Shown piece by piece: positions 55,732-64,000 of a stretch of DNA of 64,000 bases. The stretch's first letter is position 1. Every line of letters starts with the position of its first letter. Origin of the DNA: an uncultured Ignavibacteria bacterium (GTDB taxonomy: Bacteria > Bacteroidota > Ignavibacteria > Ch128b); the NCBI GenBank assembly GCA_937944105.1, contig CALDZP010000028.1, forward strand, positions 57,783-121,782, written 5' to 3'. The notes under the pieces were generated by a model. It saw nothing but the letters and a program-made list of their open reading frames with translations. It had not been told where the DNA came from and ran no database searches. A program made the position numbers and the translations under genes.

Positions 55732-56038
55732 ATGTTAAAAAAAGATGTTGAAATAAATTCAGAGTGACATTACGAAGGTTTAGATTCGGAAACCAGATCA
55801 GGGATAACATTGTTTTTTGATCCATAGACAAGTTCGAAGTGACACTAATCTTTCTAAATTCCGCAAGAATATCAGAATTACATTTTGAGGTTTCTTAAAT
55901 TCTGACCTGAGGTGAGGGTGACACATTATGGTGAGTTAAGTTAAATGTTGCTCATAAGCACCATCATTATCAGAAATATGAGGGTAAACAATGATTTATA
56001 ATGAATGTAATTATTTTAATGAAGCTCCAATTAGTTAC

Positions 56039-57664
56039 CTATCCTATTTCTATAATTTGATGTTCATAAAGATTTATATCCAATTTTTCGAAAATATATT
56101 TTATAAAGTTCAGAGAGTACTTATTGGCAAAATAAACAAAGTTAATTTCTCTTTCCTGCAAATTTTCATCTGGATATAAAATGTTTGATGTTTTGTAAAT
56201 CTGTCTGAAAGTTATTTCATTTTTCTTTTTTTGTGCATTTAATGCTTTTTCTTTTACAATTTCAAGAATTTGAAATGTTTTGTTCTTTGAATTGGTTACA
56301 ACATCTTCAAGAGTAGAATCAATTTTTACTAAATTGTTCTTTAAATTTTCAAAAGGTTTTTCTAATTCATTAATAGTTGAAGTAATTAAATCATTCACAA
56401 CTACTTCGGAATTTTTATCAGTTACATTAGTTGCTAACTTCTCGAGGTCTGTAAAAAAGTCAATAAGTTTTAGAGAATATTTATTCAATACATTTTGAAC
56501 TTTTGACTCTATAATTGTTGCACTTGCACGGGGATACAATATTGGTGGAGTAAGATTATGAATCCCATAATAAGGATAAATTTGAGCATGATAACAAATT
56601 TCTGATGGTCCAGCTACATAGTATGCTGTTGGTAAAATAAAATCCTGACAGACAGGTCTTAATATGACATTCGGGCTAAATTTTTCTGAATTAGAATCAA
56701 TTTCAGCTATTAACTGATCTATTGTAAATTTTTTTCTTTTGCCTTTTAATCGAAAATCGTTACCTGAAGGTTCAATCAAATATCTACCACCATCTTCTAC
56801 ATAAAAGAGATTTATTGGTTTAATCTTAACCTGTGCATGGTATCTCTCCTCAAGCTTTGCACTTCTCAAAATTAATTCCTCTGAAATAAATCTATAACTT
56901 TCTATGTCTTTGATAAAAATGTCCTTCAACCATTTTTTTATTTCTATATCCTGGGGGTCAAGAATTATCAAACCATATTTATCAAAAAATTCTCTTACTA
57001 ATCCCACAAATGCCGATTTAAATGTTGCACCAGCATAATAATGTTTCTTTATAAGAGTAAGAATATCTGATTTAAATTCTGTTTCACGCAATGAAGACGA
57101 GATTTTTTCGATGAAATTATCAATCATTAAATCAAATTGATAATTTCCCATCGGACCTCTGTTTGTTTCGATATCAAGACCATCATCATAGATTATTTTA
57201 GTCAAACTGTTTTCGTTATCCAATATTTTAATCCAGTTTACTTCAGCAAAATCATGATCGTCGCCCTCGAGCCAGAAAATGGGGACAAACTTCAATTCGG
57301 GATATTTATCATTTAATTGATTGGAAAGCTTTATTGCAGTTATAATTTTATAAATAGTGTATAAAGGACCTGTAAGAATTCCTAATTGTTGACCGGTTAC
57401 AATTGCGAAAGTATTTTCAGATAAAAGTAAATTTATGTTCGTATTAGTTTTTTCTGATGTTTGACCATTTAAATTCTGTCTGTTTAAAATGGTAACAAGT
57501 TTTTCACGATGTTCTAAAGACTTATTGAAATTTTCTATATTTTTTATGAGATGATTTTCATCTCTAAAATTTGAGAAGTAAAATTCTTTAACTTTATCAA
57601 AATTCTCAATGTAGTCTCTAAAAAGTTCAGGAGTATCAGGTATTTCAGAAAATTTTATTGACAT
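56039..57664 (-). CDS. bshC: Bacillithiol biosynthesis cysteine-adding enzyme BshC
   Basis: 541 residues, the family length. It adds cysteine to glucosaminyl-malate to give bacillithiol. Diagnostic segments are FAIVTGQQLGILTGPLYTIY, PIFWLEGDDHDFAEVNWI, NVILRPVCQDFILPTAYYVA (VLRPVxQD) and GPSEICYHAQIYPYYG. bshA and bshB are not in the window. It is a lone gene flanked by repeats on both sides and preceded by a strong inverted repeat in its promoter region. Confidence 0.95.
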   Translation of the reverse strand: MSIKFSEIPDTPELFRDYIENFDKVKEFYFSNFRDENHLIKNIENFNKSLEHREKLVTILNRQNLNGQTSEKTNTNINLLLSENTFAIVTGQQLGILTGPLYTIYKIITAIKLSNQLNDKYPELKFVPIFWLEGDDHDFAEVNWIKILDNENSLTKIIYDDGLDIETNRGPMGNYQFDLMIDNFIEKISSSLRETEFKSDILTLIKKHYYAGATFKSAFVGLVREFFDKYGLIILDPQDIEIKKWLKDIFIKDIESYRFISEELILRSAKLEERYHAQVKIKPINLFYVEDGGRYLIEPSGNDFRLKGKRKKFTIDQLIAEIDSNSEKFSPNVILRPVCQDFILPTAYYVAGPSEICYHAQIYPYYGIHNLTPPILYPRASATIIESKVQNVLNKYSLKLIDFFTDLEKLATNVTDKNSEVVVNDLITSTINELEKPFENLKNNLVKIDSTLEDVVTNSKNKTFQILEIVKEKALNAQKKKNEITFRQIYKTSNILYPDENLQEREINFVYFANKYSLNFIKYIFEKLDINLYEHQIIEIG

Positions 57665-57710
57665 TTAAACCTCTTTAATTTTCTAAAATTAGAATTTAGT
57701 CGTCCATATA

Positions 57711-57745
57711 CAAAAATAACTAATGATAATAAAAATATTATCATT
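57711..57745 (-). promoter_or_regulatory. bshC promoter -7 element and overlapping inverted repeat (candidate operator)
   Basis: On the minus strand TATTTTTG (57711-57718) is a good -7 box, 46 bases before the ATG. Directly upstream, 57722-57745 holds AATGATAATA-AAAA-TATTATCATT, perfect 10-bp arms in the -10 to -33 interval. The halves TGATAAT/ATTATCA equal Fur/PerR-type heptamers but are 6 rather than 1 base apart. Confidence 0.5.
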
Positions 57746-58395
57746 TCAAGCGAAACTTGTGATAGTTATTTTGTTTTACTACTTAGCAGAATGTTCTAAT
57801 AAATTTTATTTGAGTATTATTTTAGTGTCTTTAATCAAATAAAGGTTCGAGTTATCCTGATGTTCATCGGGATGAAATTAGGAATGACATTTGGGCTCCT
57901 GAAATGAATAGTATGACTTTTAGTGTAGAAATAAATTATTACACATTAGATTGTCACCCTGAACTTATTTCAGCAACGTTTCAGTACCGTTTAGATTCCG
58001 AAACAAGTTCGGAATGACTTTCTGAGCCATCTCACCCTGAACTTGTTTCAGGGTCTAATGTTATATAATGAAGGATGCTGATTTGAATTTGGGATGACAT
58101 TGTGTTTTTCAGATTCTGAAACATCCTGAACGAGTTTGGAATTACATTATCAGAGTTTTTAGATTACGTAATAACTTCGATATGATAAATATTGGTAATT
58201 TCATAATAAACTATATGCTGAATTTGTTCAACAAAGTTTCAGTATATTATTAGATTTTATAAAATGCAGAATGACATAGTAGATTTGGTATGCAAAAACT
58301 TTTACTTAGATTTTTAGCATTTCTTATTCAAGTGATAAGTAATGTTAACCTAGTTATAAATGGAAAAAATTATTTAGTGAGATGTTTTTCAATAC
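57746..58395. repeat. Repeat-filled intergenic region
   Basis: About 650 bases without a gene, from the bshC promoter to the terminator of the TonB receptor. It contains one intact doublet and several eroded units (57841-57900, 57954-57985, 58080-58290). No reading frame of note. Confidence 0.7.
57993..58057. repeat. REPIN-like doublet, copy 3
   Basis: Left arm AGATTCCGAAACAAGTTCGG AATGAC (57993-58018), 13-nt spacer, right arm TCACCCTGAACTTGTTTCAG GGTCTA (58032-58057). Arms match copy 2 exactly as far as read. Confidence 0.85.
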
Positions 58396-58423
58396 AAAAA
58401 AGGCTGCCACAAAGGACAGCCTT
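58396..58423 (-). terminator. Rho-independent terminator of the TonB receptor gene
   Basis: On the minus strand AAGGCTG-TCCTTTGTGG-CAGCCTT runs into a T tract, 33 bases past the receptor stop codon. The stem may extend by G-U/C-G pairs in the loop. Confidence 0.9.
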
Positions 58424-58456
58424 GCAAGTAGTTTAGAGGGTTTGTATTGTGGTTAA

Positions 58457-61400
58457 TTAGTTGAACATGTATCTGACACCTAATTGTATTCTCCAGACAT
58501 CAAATATCGTAGCTGTCTTTCTAAAGCTTTCCTTAATTAATTCACCGCCAATATTTGCCAATCGATATAATGCGCGTCCCTGACTATCAGCTCCACGAGC
58601 AATAAGTGGTTGAAGTGTTGTAAATGTTGAACCTACACCCCAATTCTTATTTAAAAGATTGGTGAAGTTAAGGATATCTAATCTAAATTGTAAACTGTTT
58701 TTATATCCTAAGAAATTTTGATGGAAATCCTGGATAAAGCTTAAATCAGCTCTCCAAACCATTGGTAAGAATGCAGCGCCTCTTTCAGCATATTTACCAC
58801 GATTCTTACTTAAATAAGGATCTTGATTAATAAATGCTTCCCAGGCATCAGCCTGTTGATCAGGAGTGAAAGTAATTGGATTTCCGCCAACTGTGACAGT
58901 GTACTGTTCAAAATTCATTTCCGACTTGTCTTTTGGAATATAAATTAAATCATTGCTTGTACCACCATCGCCATTAAGATCACCTGAGAATACATAACTA
59001 CCATTACCCTGAGTCACACCTTCAATAAATAATGTTACGGTTGTTGAACCAAAATTGAAGTAATCAAATTTATATGAGAATGAACCAAAAGCTCTATGAC
59101 CTGGGCTATTTAATGAAAATCCTACACCAGGATTATTTGGATTTCCAGAGTGTGGATTATTGTTCCATGAACCAAATGCAATTGAACCTGGATCAATTGT
59201 ATTCTTAGCTACGCCGTAGAAATATCCCACTTTCGCATACCAGTTGTTTAACCATGTTTTTTCTAAAACTGCCGCAACATTCCAGTAGTAACCAACATTT
59301 TGATTTTTCAAAACAATAGCATTATCAATTTTGCTGTTGATTCTGTTTGACCCGACCCATCGTGGTCTATTATCAGGTCCATTAAATTGAGAATTTGGTG
59401 CTTTCAAATTTGCATTAATGTAATAAATACCATTTACATCTCTGCTATATAAAAATTCTAAAGTACCTATGAAATCATATATTAATTTTCTATCGATACC
59501 AATATTAGTTCGCCACATTTGAGGGAATTTGAAATTCGGATCAGTCAATGCAAGTTCGTAACTGGCTGCTGGAGCACCAGTAACAGTTGCTGGTTTGTAA
59601 TGATTTGGATCTGGATGGAATGGCCTATTCTTTGTGTTGTCTAATCTCTCAAAACCAGTTAAAATACCATTGTTACCGATTTGATTAGAAATCCAAACAT
59701 ATGCTGGTCTTCCAGTAAAGATACCAGTTCCACCTCTGAGTTGTGTTGTCTTATCTCCAAATACATCCCAGTTAAATCCAATTCTTGGTGATACTAATAC
59801 TTTTGGATCTGGCATTTTATCTGTACGATATTGAACTGTAAATCCATTCTCATCTTTAAAATACATTGTATCTAATTCTGGATTGTAATATCCAGTTTTT
59901 TCAAATGCTGGGACATCGAAGCGAATACCAGAAATTATGTTAAGGTTCTTGACGACTTCCCATTGATCCTGGAAGTAAACACCACCATACCAGACTTTCA
60001 AAGGCTGAATTGGTTTGGTCTGACCAGGAATATTTGACCATCTTACTTGAAATCTTCTAAGAGTTACGGGGGAAACAGTTCTGTTTGGATTTGCTAAGTA
60101 ATCATTTGCATCCGTATAGAAATCATTTAAGGAGTTATAAACATATACACTTTGCGAACCTGGGAAGAAAACATTCTCAGATTGATATCTTTCAAGACTC
60201 AATCCAAAAGTTAAAGTATGGTTTTCTAAAAAGATATTTAAATTATTTTGAAGCTGGAAGCTCCAGTATCTTAATTCGTTATTCGGAGTGAATGGTTCAA
60301 AACCAAATGTAGTATAAACCTGTCCACCTTCAAGAATATCTACCATAGGAAACATAGTTCCACGGGATTTACGACTTTCATCATTATAAGTATAACCGAC
60401 TATTAAGTTATTGCTCATTCGATCGGAAATTATAGAGTTCCATTCACCAATTATTGAACGAATATTTTCCATTATCTGGTAATTCGAGTTCTGGAAATTT
60501 AATCCAGTTAGATTTGATCTTCTATTTCCAAAACCAAGTGAACTTGAATTAGACAGGAGAACATCAGTGAAAGAATCAAGATGAGTATATCTTAATGATA
60601 ATTTGTTTTTTGGATTGAGATTGTAATCTAATCTTAAAAGGAAACGAGTTGAAGGTGTTTCATGATCATATCCTTCATAAGGTCCTGTTTCGTAACCGAA
60701 ATTATTTTTTAAGTATGCTCTTAAAGCATCGAGATCAGATTTAAGGACTCTTGTTACATTTCCACCGACTGGTTCTCCACCTAAGTTCGCACGATATGTT
60801 GTACCTGGTTGAATGAGATTATCAGTTTCGTAATTAACGAAGAAGAATAATTTATTTTTTAGGATTGGTCCACTTAAAGTTAAACCAAATTGATTAAATC
60901 TAAATGTGCCAGGATTAAAATCAACCGACCCGGCTTTTTTTCCAACAAAATCATTGTTTCTATAATTATAATAAACAGAACCAGAATATCTATTGTTACC
61001 ACTCTTGGTAATCGTATTAATGTTAGCGCCAACAAAATTTCCCTGCCTTACATCGAAAGGAGAAATATTTACTTGAATTTGTTCAATAGCTTCTATTGAA
61101 ATTGGTGCAACGCCAGTCCTATCTCCCGGTAATCCTGCAAGACCGAAAGAATTATTAAAATAAGAACCATCGACAGTAATATTGTTTAACCTGTTATCAA
61201 CACCACCAATTCTTGCATTTGATCCCGCCTGTGGTGTCAATCGCACAAGATCTTCGAGTCTCCTTGAAATGGTAGGTAGCAACTCAATATTTTCTCTCTG
61301 GATTGTTGTTGCGGTTCCGGTTTTATCAGAACGAATAATTGTGCCCCTTTCTGCCTCGACTGTTATGTCTCTTAGTTCAATTTGAGATTCAGTAAGAATA

Positions 61401-61729
61401 AAATTCAAACTGAGATTCTGACCTAATTCAAGATATACATTTTCTAAAATTTGTTTATTGTAACCTACGAAAGAAGCAGTTATAGTATAAGGTCCACCGA
61501 CTCTCATACCTGTAATGTTAAATCTTCCATTTGCCCGTGTTGAAGTCCCATATATAGAGCCAGATGGGATGTGAACGGCTACAACATTAGCCCCAGGAAG
61601 TGGTTCACCATTTCTATCAGATACTACACCTTGAATGCTTGCGGTGGTGACACCTTGGGCAAATAGAGATGAAGTAAATATTAATAAGATAGAAAATGTG
61701 AAAATAAATTTTGTGATGTGTTTAATCAT
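58457..61729 (-). CDS. TonB-dependent receptor with N-terminal carboxypeptidase-regulatory-like domain
   Basis: 1090 residues. A signal peptide (FIFTFSILLIFTSSLFAQ) is followed by a carboxypeptidase-regulatory-like domain (~25-105, SIQGVVSDRNGEPLPGANVV), a plug domain (~115-240, RGTIIRSDKTGTATTIQREN and ITKSGNNRYSGSVYYNYRN) and a long barrel ending in WRIQLGVRYMFN. This is the Oar/OmpA-like branch of TonB receptors. The start ATG 61729 has AGGTGG upstream; the frame is open to 61873 but that extension is not signal-like. No SusD partner follows. Ligand unknown. It is a monocistronic gene with its own terminator. Confidence 0.9.
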   Translation of the reverse strand: MIKHITKFIFTFSILLIFTSSLFAQGVTTASIQGVVSDRNGEPLPGANVVAVHIPSGSIYGTSTRANGRFNITGMRVGGPYTITASFVGYNKQILENVYLELGQNLSLNFILTESQIELRDITVEAERGTIIRSDKTGTATTIQRENIELLPTISRRLEDLVRLTPQAGSNARIGGVDNRLNNITVDGSYFNNSFGLAGLPGDRTGVAPISIEAIEQIQVNISPFDVRQGNFVGANINTITKSGNNRYSGSVYYNYRNNDFVGKKAGSVDFNPGTFRFNQFGLTLSGPILKNKLFFFVNYETDNLIQPGTTYRANLGGEPVGGNVTRVLKSDLDALRAYLKNNFGYETGPYEGYDHETPSTRFLLRLDYNLNPKNKLSLRYTHLDSFTDVLLSNSSSLGFGNRRSNLTGLNFQNSNYQIMENIRSIIGEWNSIISDRMSNNLIVGYTYNDESRKSRGTMFPMVDILEGGQVYTTFGFEPFTPNNELRYWSFQLQNNLNIFLENHTLTFGLSLERYQSENVFFPGSQSVYVYNSLNDFYTDANDYLANPNRTVSPVTLRRFQVRWSNIPGQTKPIQPLKVWYGGVYFQDQWEVVKNLNIISGIRFDVPAFEKTGYYNPELDTMYFKDENGFTVQYRTDKMPDPKVLVSPRIGFNWDVFGDKTTQLRGGTGIFTGRPAYVWISNQIGNNGILTGFERLDNTKNRPFHPDPNHYKPATVTGAPAASYELALTDPNFKFPQMWRTNIGIDRKLIYDFIGTLEFLYSRDVNGIYYINANLKAPNSQFNGPDNRPRWVGSNRINSKIDNAIVLKNQNVGYYWNVAAVLEKTWLNNWYAKVGYFYGVAKNTIDPGSIAFGSWNNNPHSGNPNNPGVGFSLNSPGHRAFGSFSYKFDYFNFGSTTVTLFIEGVTQGNGSYVFSGDLNGDGGTSNDLIYIPKDKSEMNFEQYTVTVGGNPITFTPDQQADAWEAFINQDPYLSKNRGKYAERGAAFLPMVWRADLSFIQDFHQNFLGYKNSLQFRLDILNFTNLLNKNWGVGSTFTTLQPLIARGADSQGRALYRLANIGGELIKESFRKTATIFDVWRIQLGVRYMFN

Positions 61730-62517
61730 AGAACCACCTTTATTTTGTTTGTAATTTTTAAATTGATTAAAGGATAAGGGAGCAAAACCTTGTATGATAG
61801 TTTTTGATAGGAAATTAAAATTCTCTCTCTCATAATCTTTAGCAAATATCTTAGTATTATATTTGAATGTCAAGAGTTAAATATTAAGAAATGGTTAAAA
61901 AATGTCGCTAAGTTAAAAATAAAAGCAATTAAATGAAATTTTGTTAATCATAATTTTAGAAATTTCTATTTGAGGTTAAGTATAATGGAGTGACGGGAGA
62001 GAATTTTTAAAACGAGATTTATAATAATAAAATTTGATTTTCACCGAACTGAATGAAAAAAATAAGCAGAATTAAATTTTAGAAAGATAAAAAATTTAAA
62101 TGTTTGAAATGGTAAGATATTTAAAATTTTTTGTGGCTTTATAATTATAGTTAATGATTGTTGAAATTTTAAATTCATTGATCACTTGAAATTTGATTTG
62201 TAAGTGATTTTTAAGCCTGGTAAAATTTAAATTGCTATAGTTCTTAGTTTTAATAATTAAATGAATATCTTATTGGGCTTTTACATTTGGTCCCTGATAT
62301 AATTCAGGACAGGTCCATGATAAACATCAGGATGAAGTTTGTAATGAGAGGGTAGAGTTATAGTATTAATTCTGGATGACATTTTCAGATAGCTTCTTAT
62401 TACCTACAGATTGTATCTACCGTTATTCAAATTGGGTCTGACTGAAAAATAAGAGACAGAAATTGCATATAGATAAATGAAAAGTCAAAAAAGCGCATGT
62501 AGAAAAGAAATATATAA
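61730..62517. other. AT-rich region, no gene seen
   Basis: About 790 bases upstream of the TonB receptor. It must hold that gene's promoter, but no TAnnTTTG/TTG pair was found on the minus strand. An eroded unit of the dispersed repeat lies at ~62285-62400 (TCAGGACAGG, CATCAGGATGAA). Nothing else recognised. Confidence 0.5.
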
Positions 62518-62982
62518 AAAGATATAAATAAGAATGCAAAAGAATTTAAGAAAACGATAAATAAATTAAATAATCAATACCTTCCGAAATTCAAAAAATA
62601 TGAACAACAAGAAAGGATATTGGGATAAAGGAGAAGTTATTCAAAAACAGATAAAGACGCCACATTTTTTCGTATGCAATAAGGACAATATCAACCTGGG
62701 TATAATGTAATAATAGGTACAGAGAAAAAGATAATAATAAATTATAGTTTACATCAAAAAGACTCGGAGACAAACAAATTTATAGAAAATATGGAGAAGT
62801 ATAATCAAATAACAAATCAGAAAAAGCCAAAGAGAGTAATAGGAGATGGAGCATATGATTTAGAGGAGAACTATGATTTTCTGGAAAGGAATGGAAAAGG
62901 TAGTTACTTAAAATTTAATTTATTTTATCAGGAAGAGCATAAAAAGAATCTTTTTGATAAGATAAACTTTATATACAAATGA
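62518..62982 (+). pseudogene. Decayed IS1182-type transposase fragment
   Basis: A single frame with stops at 62626-62628 and 62680-62682 reads SYSKTDKDATFFRMQ, then QYQPGYNVIIGTEKKIIINY, then VIGDGAYDLEENYDFLERNG and YLKFNLFYQEEHKK. Order and spacing match the middle of IS1182-family DDE transposases (D in GDGAY as second Asp region). The N-terminal part and the C-terminal Glu region are missing, and no terminal inverted repeats were identified. An old, dead insertion. Confidence 0.8.
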
Positions 62983-63000
62983 AGCCAATTGGGAGTTTTT

Positions 63001-63064
63001 AGATTCTGAAATAATTCGGAATGACTTTTTGATTAATGTCACCCTGAACTTGTTTCAGGGTCTA
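63001..63064. repeat. REPIN-like doublet, copy 4
   Basis: Left arm AGATTCTGAAATAATTCGGA ATGAC (63001-63025), 13-nt spacer, right arm TCACCCTGAACTTGTTTCAG GGTCTA (63039-63064). Confidence 0.8.
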
Positions 63065-63115
63065 TTGTTAAAAAGGATGTTGAAATAAAATTATAATGAC
63101 ATTATGAGAGATTTT

Positions 63116-63201
63116 AGATTCCGAAACATCCTGATATTCATCAGGACAGGGGTCGGAATGACTTTTTGAGTAGTGTCACCCTGAACTTGCTTCAGGGTCT
63201 A
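63116..63201. repeat. REPIN-like doublet, copy 5 (insertion in left arm)
   Basis: Left arm AGATTCCGAAACATCCTGAT onward to ...GGTCGGAATGAC (63116-63162), with an inner CCTGATATTCATCAGG palindrome, 13-nt spacer, right arm TCACCCTGAACTTGCTTCAG GGTCTA (63176-63201). Confidence 0.8.
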
Positions 63202-63333
63202 CTATTAAGAGGAAAACTATCTTAAAATAAATTGAAGATGGCTTATAGAATGCATATTCTAAAATAAATCCAATATAACGGTTTAATTAGAATTAATTTG
63301 CAAATAAAACATAATTATTCAACACTTGACGTA

Positions 63334-63341
63334 TATTTTTG
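63334..63341 (+). promoter_or_regulatory. Probable -7 element (TATTTTTG) before the zinc-ribbon gene
   Basis: TATTTTTG at 63334-63341 followed by CC matches the -7 boxes seen before HU and thrS. No TTG sits 20 bases upstream, so it is only half a promoter. The leader to 63441 would be about 95 bases. Confidence 0.4.
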
Positions 63342-63440
63342 CCTCTCCGTTTAATAACACAAGTAAGCAAAATCTTACAAATTTTTATTTGTATTTTAAT
63401 TAATTTTGAATTACAATGTAATTTGTATATAGGATTCAAT

Positions 63441-63725
63441 ATGAAAGAAATTTATAAAACATCAAAGATTTGTCCCGTTTGTTTTTCGAGTGACAAAATT
63501 TATCGTTCACGAGCAAGAAACGGATTTGAAAGATTAATTAACAGTACAAAAATTCTTTCAATGTATAGATGCCATGAATGCGGCTGGAGAGGAATTAAAT
63601 GGAAAAAAATAAGGTTTGATTTTAAATTAACAAGGGTTATAAAATACATTTTAGTTGTATTTTTGTCCTATTTTATTGTAATATTGGTTTTGAAGCAAGT
63701 TTTTAAAATCTCTTACTTTAAATAA
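63441..63725 (+). CDS. Small zinc-ribbon membrane protein
   Basis: 94 residues from ATG 63441, with AGGA upstream. The frame is open to 63339 but that stretch has no domain. CPVC (~11-14) and CHECGW (~44-49) form one zinc ribbon with an Arg-rich intervening loop (YRSRARNGFERLI). One membrane helix near the C-terminus (~66-85, YILVVFLSYFIVILVLKQVF) places the ribbon in the cytoplasm. Unknown function. It precedes an SLBB polysaccharide-export gene by 42 bases and may share its operon. Confidence 0.7.
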   Translation: MKEIYKTSKICPVCFSSDKIYRSRARNGFERLINSTKILSMYRCHECGWRGIKWKKIRFDFKLTRVIKYILVVFLSYFIVILVLKQVFKISYFK

Positions 63726-63767
63726 TTCTTTTTATCGAATAAATTTGTAACAAATTATGGAGTAAAA

Positions 63768-64000
63768 TTGAAAAAACTGGTTTTAATTTTCAGTTTTCTG
63801 ACAATAACAATTTATGCGCAGGATATTAAAATAGGTTCACAAGAAAATATATACAGACCACAAGGTGGTTTTTATGATTACAGTGACCCCCGATATGTCA
63901 ATATTATGGTTAATATCTGGGGATATGTACGATACCCTGGAAAATATTATGTACCCGAACAATCTAAAATTATTGATTTAATTTCATATGCTGGAGGCCC
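63768..64000 (+). CDS. SLBB/polysaccharide-export protein, 3'-truncated by window edge
   Basis: TTG start with GGAG five bases upstream. About 77 residues are visible: a signal peptide (MKKLVLIFSFLTITIYAQ), then VNIMVNIWGYVRYPGKYYVP and KIIDLISYAGGP, which is the SLBB beta-grasp motif of Wza-like export proteins. Family assignment rests on this one motif. The remainder is outside the window. Confidence 0.75.
   Translation, partial: MKKLVLIFSFLTITIYAQDIKIGSQENIYRPQGGFYDYSDPRYVNIMVNIWGYVRYPGKYYVPEQSKIIDLISYAGG

Larger units (their letters stand above)
55407..55990. repeat. Cluster of dispersed repeats
   Basis: About 600 bases without a gene between the GH130 and bshC genes, built largely from whole and eroded copies of the 26-bp inverted repeat family. 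Two full doublets are listed separately; decayed units continue to ~55925. Confidence 0.75.
62983..63260. repeat. Cluster of dispersed repeats after the IS fragment
   Basis: Two intact doublets (listed separately) plus a tail unit around 63070-63105. The decayed transposase ends where the repeat array starts. Confidence 0.75.

Noticed and set aside
55991..56179. 62-codon frame next to bshC
   Set aside because: It lies mostly antisense to the 3' end of bshC and its first part is AT-rich intergenic sequence.
61730..61873. 48-residue N-terminal extension of the TonB receptor
   Set aside because: The internal Met at 61729 has a good AGGTGG site and is followed at once by a signal peptide, which the extension would bury.
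62791..62982. 63-codon frame as an intact gene
   Set aside because: It is the 3' piece of the decayed IS1182 transposase; matching sequence continues upstream through two stop codons.
55535..63201. Repeats as a possible CRISPR array
   Set aside because: Units alternate in orientation, are spaced irregularly between doublets and share flanking sequence; no constant-length unique spacers and no cas genes.

Overview
The window is one AT-rich stretch (by eye near 30% GC, not counted) of a bacterial chromosome. Most of it is densely packed housekeeping and envelope genes in long directional operons. Lineage markers point to the Bacteroidota/Chlorobiota/Ignavibacteriota group, most likely an Ignavibacteria-type organism. 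These markers are promoters of the TTG-N20-TAnnTTTG type, Ig-like and SPOR lipoproteins, a large carboxypeptidase-regulatory TonB receptor, BshC, a tiny Lys/Arg-rich AURKAIP1/COX24 (mS38-like) protein, and zapA followed by a 6S-like RNA. The lineage is an inference; no 16S gene is present.

Layout: 1-4562 (+) holds the 3' part of gcvP, a CoA-binding protein, a BamA/TamA-like barrel and rsmE. 4569-7716 (-) is a nucleoside salvage operon (cdd-tdk-nupC-punA). 7846-11313 (+) is a compact cassette of a lipoprotein, an exported isoaspartyl methyltransferase and a large membrane protein with a degenerate spermidine-synthase domain. 11396-16465 (+) has HU, a zinc-ribbon/TPR protein, the mS38-like miniprotein, tRNA-Thr and the riboflavin genes ribD-ribE-ribBA-ribH, followed by tRNA-Leu and tRNA-Val. 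16749-30980 (+) is the translation and cell-division block thrS-infC-rpmI-rplT-pheS-pheT-coiled coil-zapA-6S RNA-rny-coaE-PRODH-tsaD-mltG-lipoprotein. infC has no ordinary start codon and appears to begin with AUA.

30969-37061 (-) is a seven-gene operon joining two SPOR lipoproteins, the end of histidine degradation (hutI-ftcD-fchA), a NamZ-type muramidase and a FlgT/CsgG-like protein. 37236-45988 (+) is led by glgA and runs through three envelope proteins to rpiB, glyA, tatC and a polyprenyl diphosphate synthase. 45991-47787 (-) has uspA, a cNMP-binding protein and an orphan hisA. After a repeat-rich gap with tRNA-Pro comes a two-way glycan locus: PAP2-GH1-GT21 (-) and a GT4/toroid fusion with a GH130 phosphorylase (+), 49001-55406.

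From 55.4 kb to 63.4 kb, genes are sparse (bshC and one TonB receptor). The gaps carry a repeat family that has the architecture of REPINs: two inverted ~26-bp palindromic units separated by exactly 13 nt in all five copies read. A decayed IS1182-type transposase lies among them. The last genes are a small zinc-ribbon membrane protein and the 5' end of an SLBB polysaccharide-export protein. No CRISPR array, prophage or clear defence system was seen. The strongest unusual signals are the 13-nt-spaced inverted repeats, the AUA-initiated infC, the tRNA-Pro tail duplication, the exported-methyltransferase cassette, the glycan locus and the inverted repeat in front of bshC.
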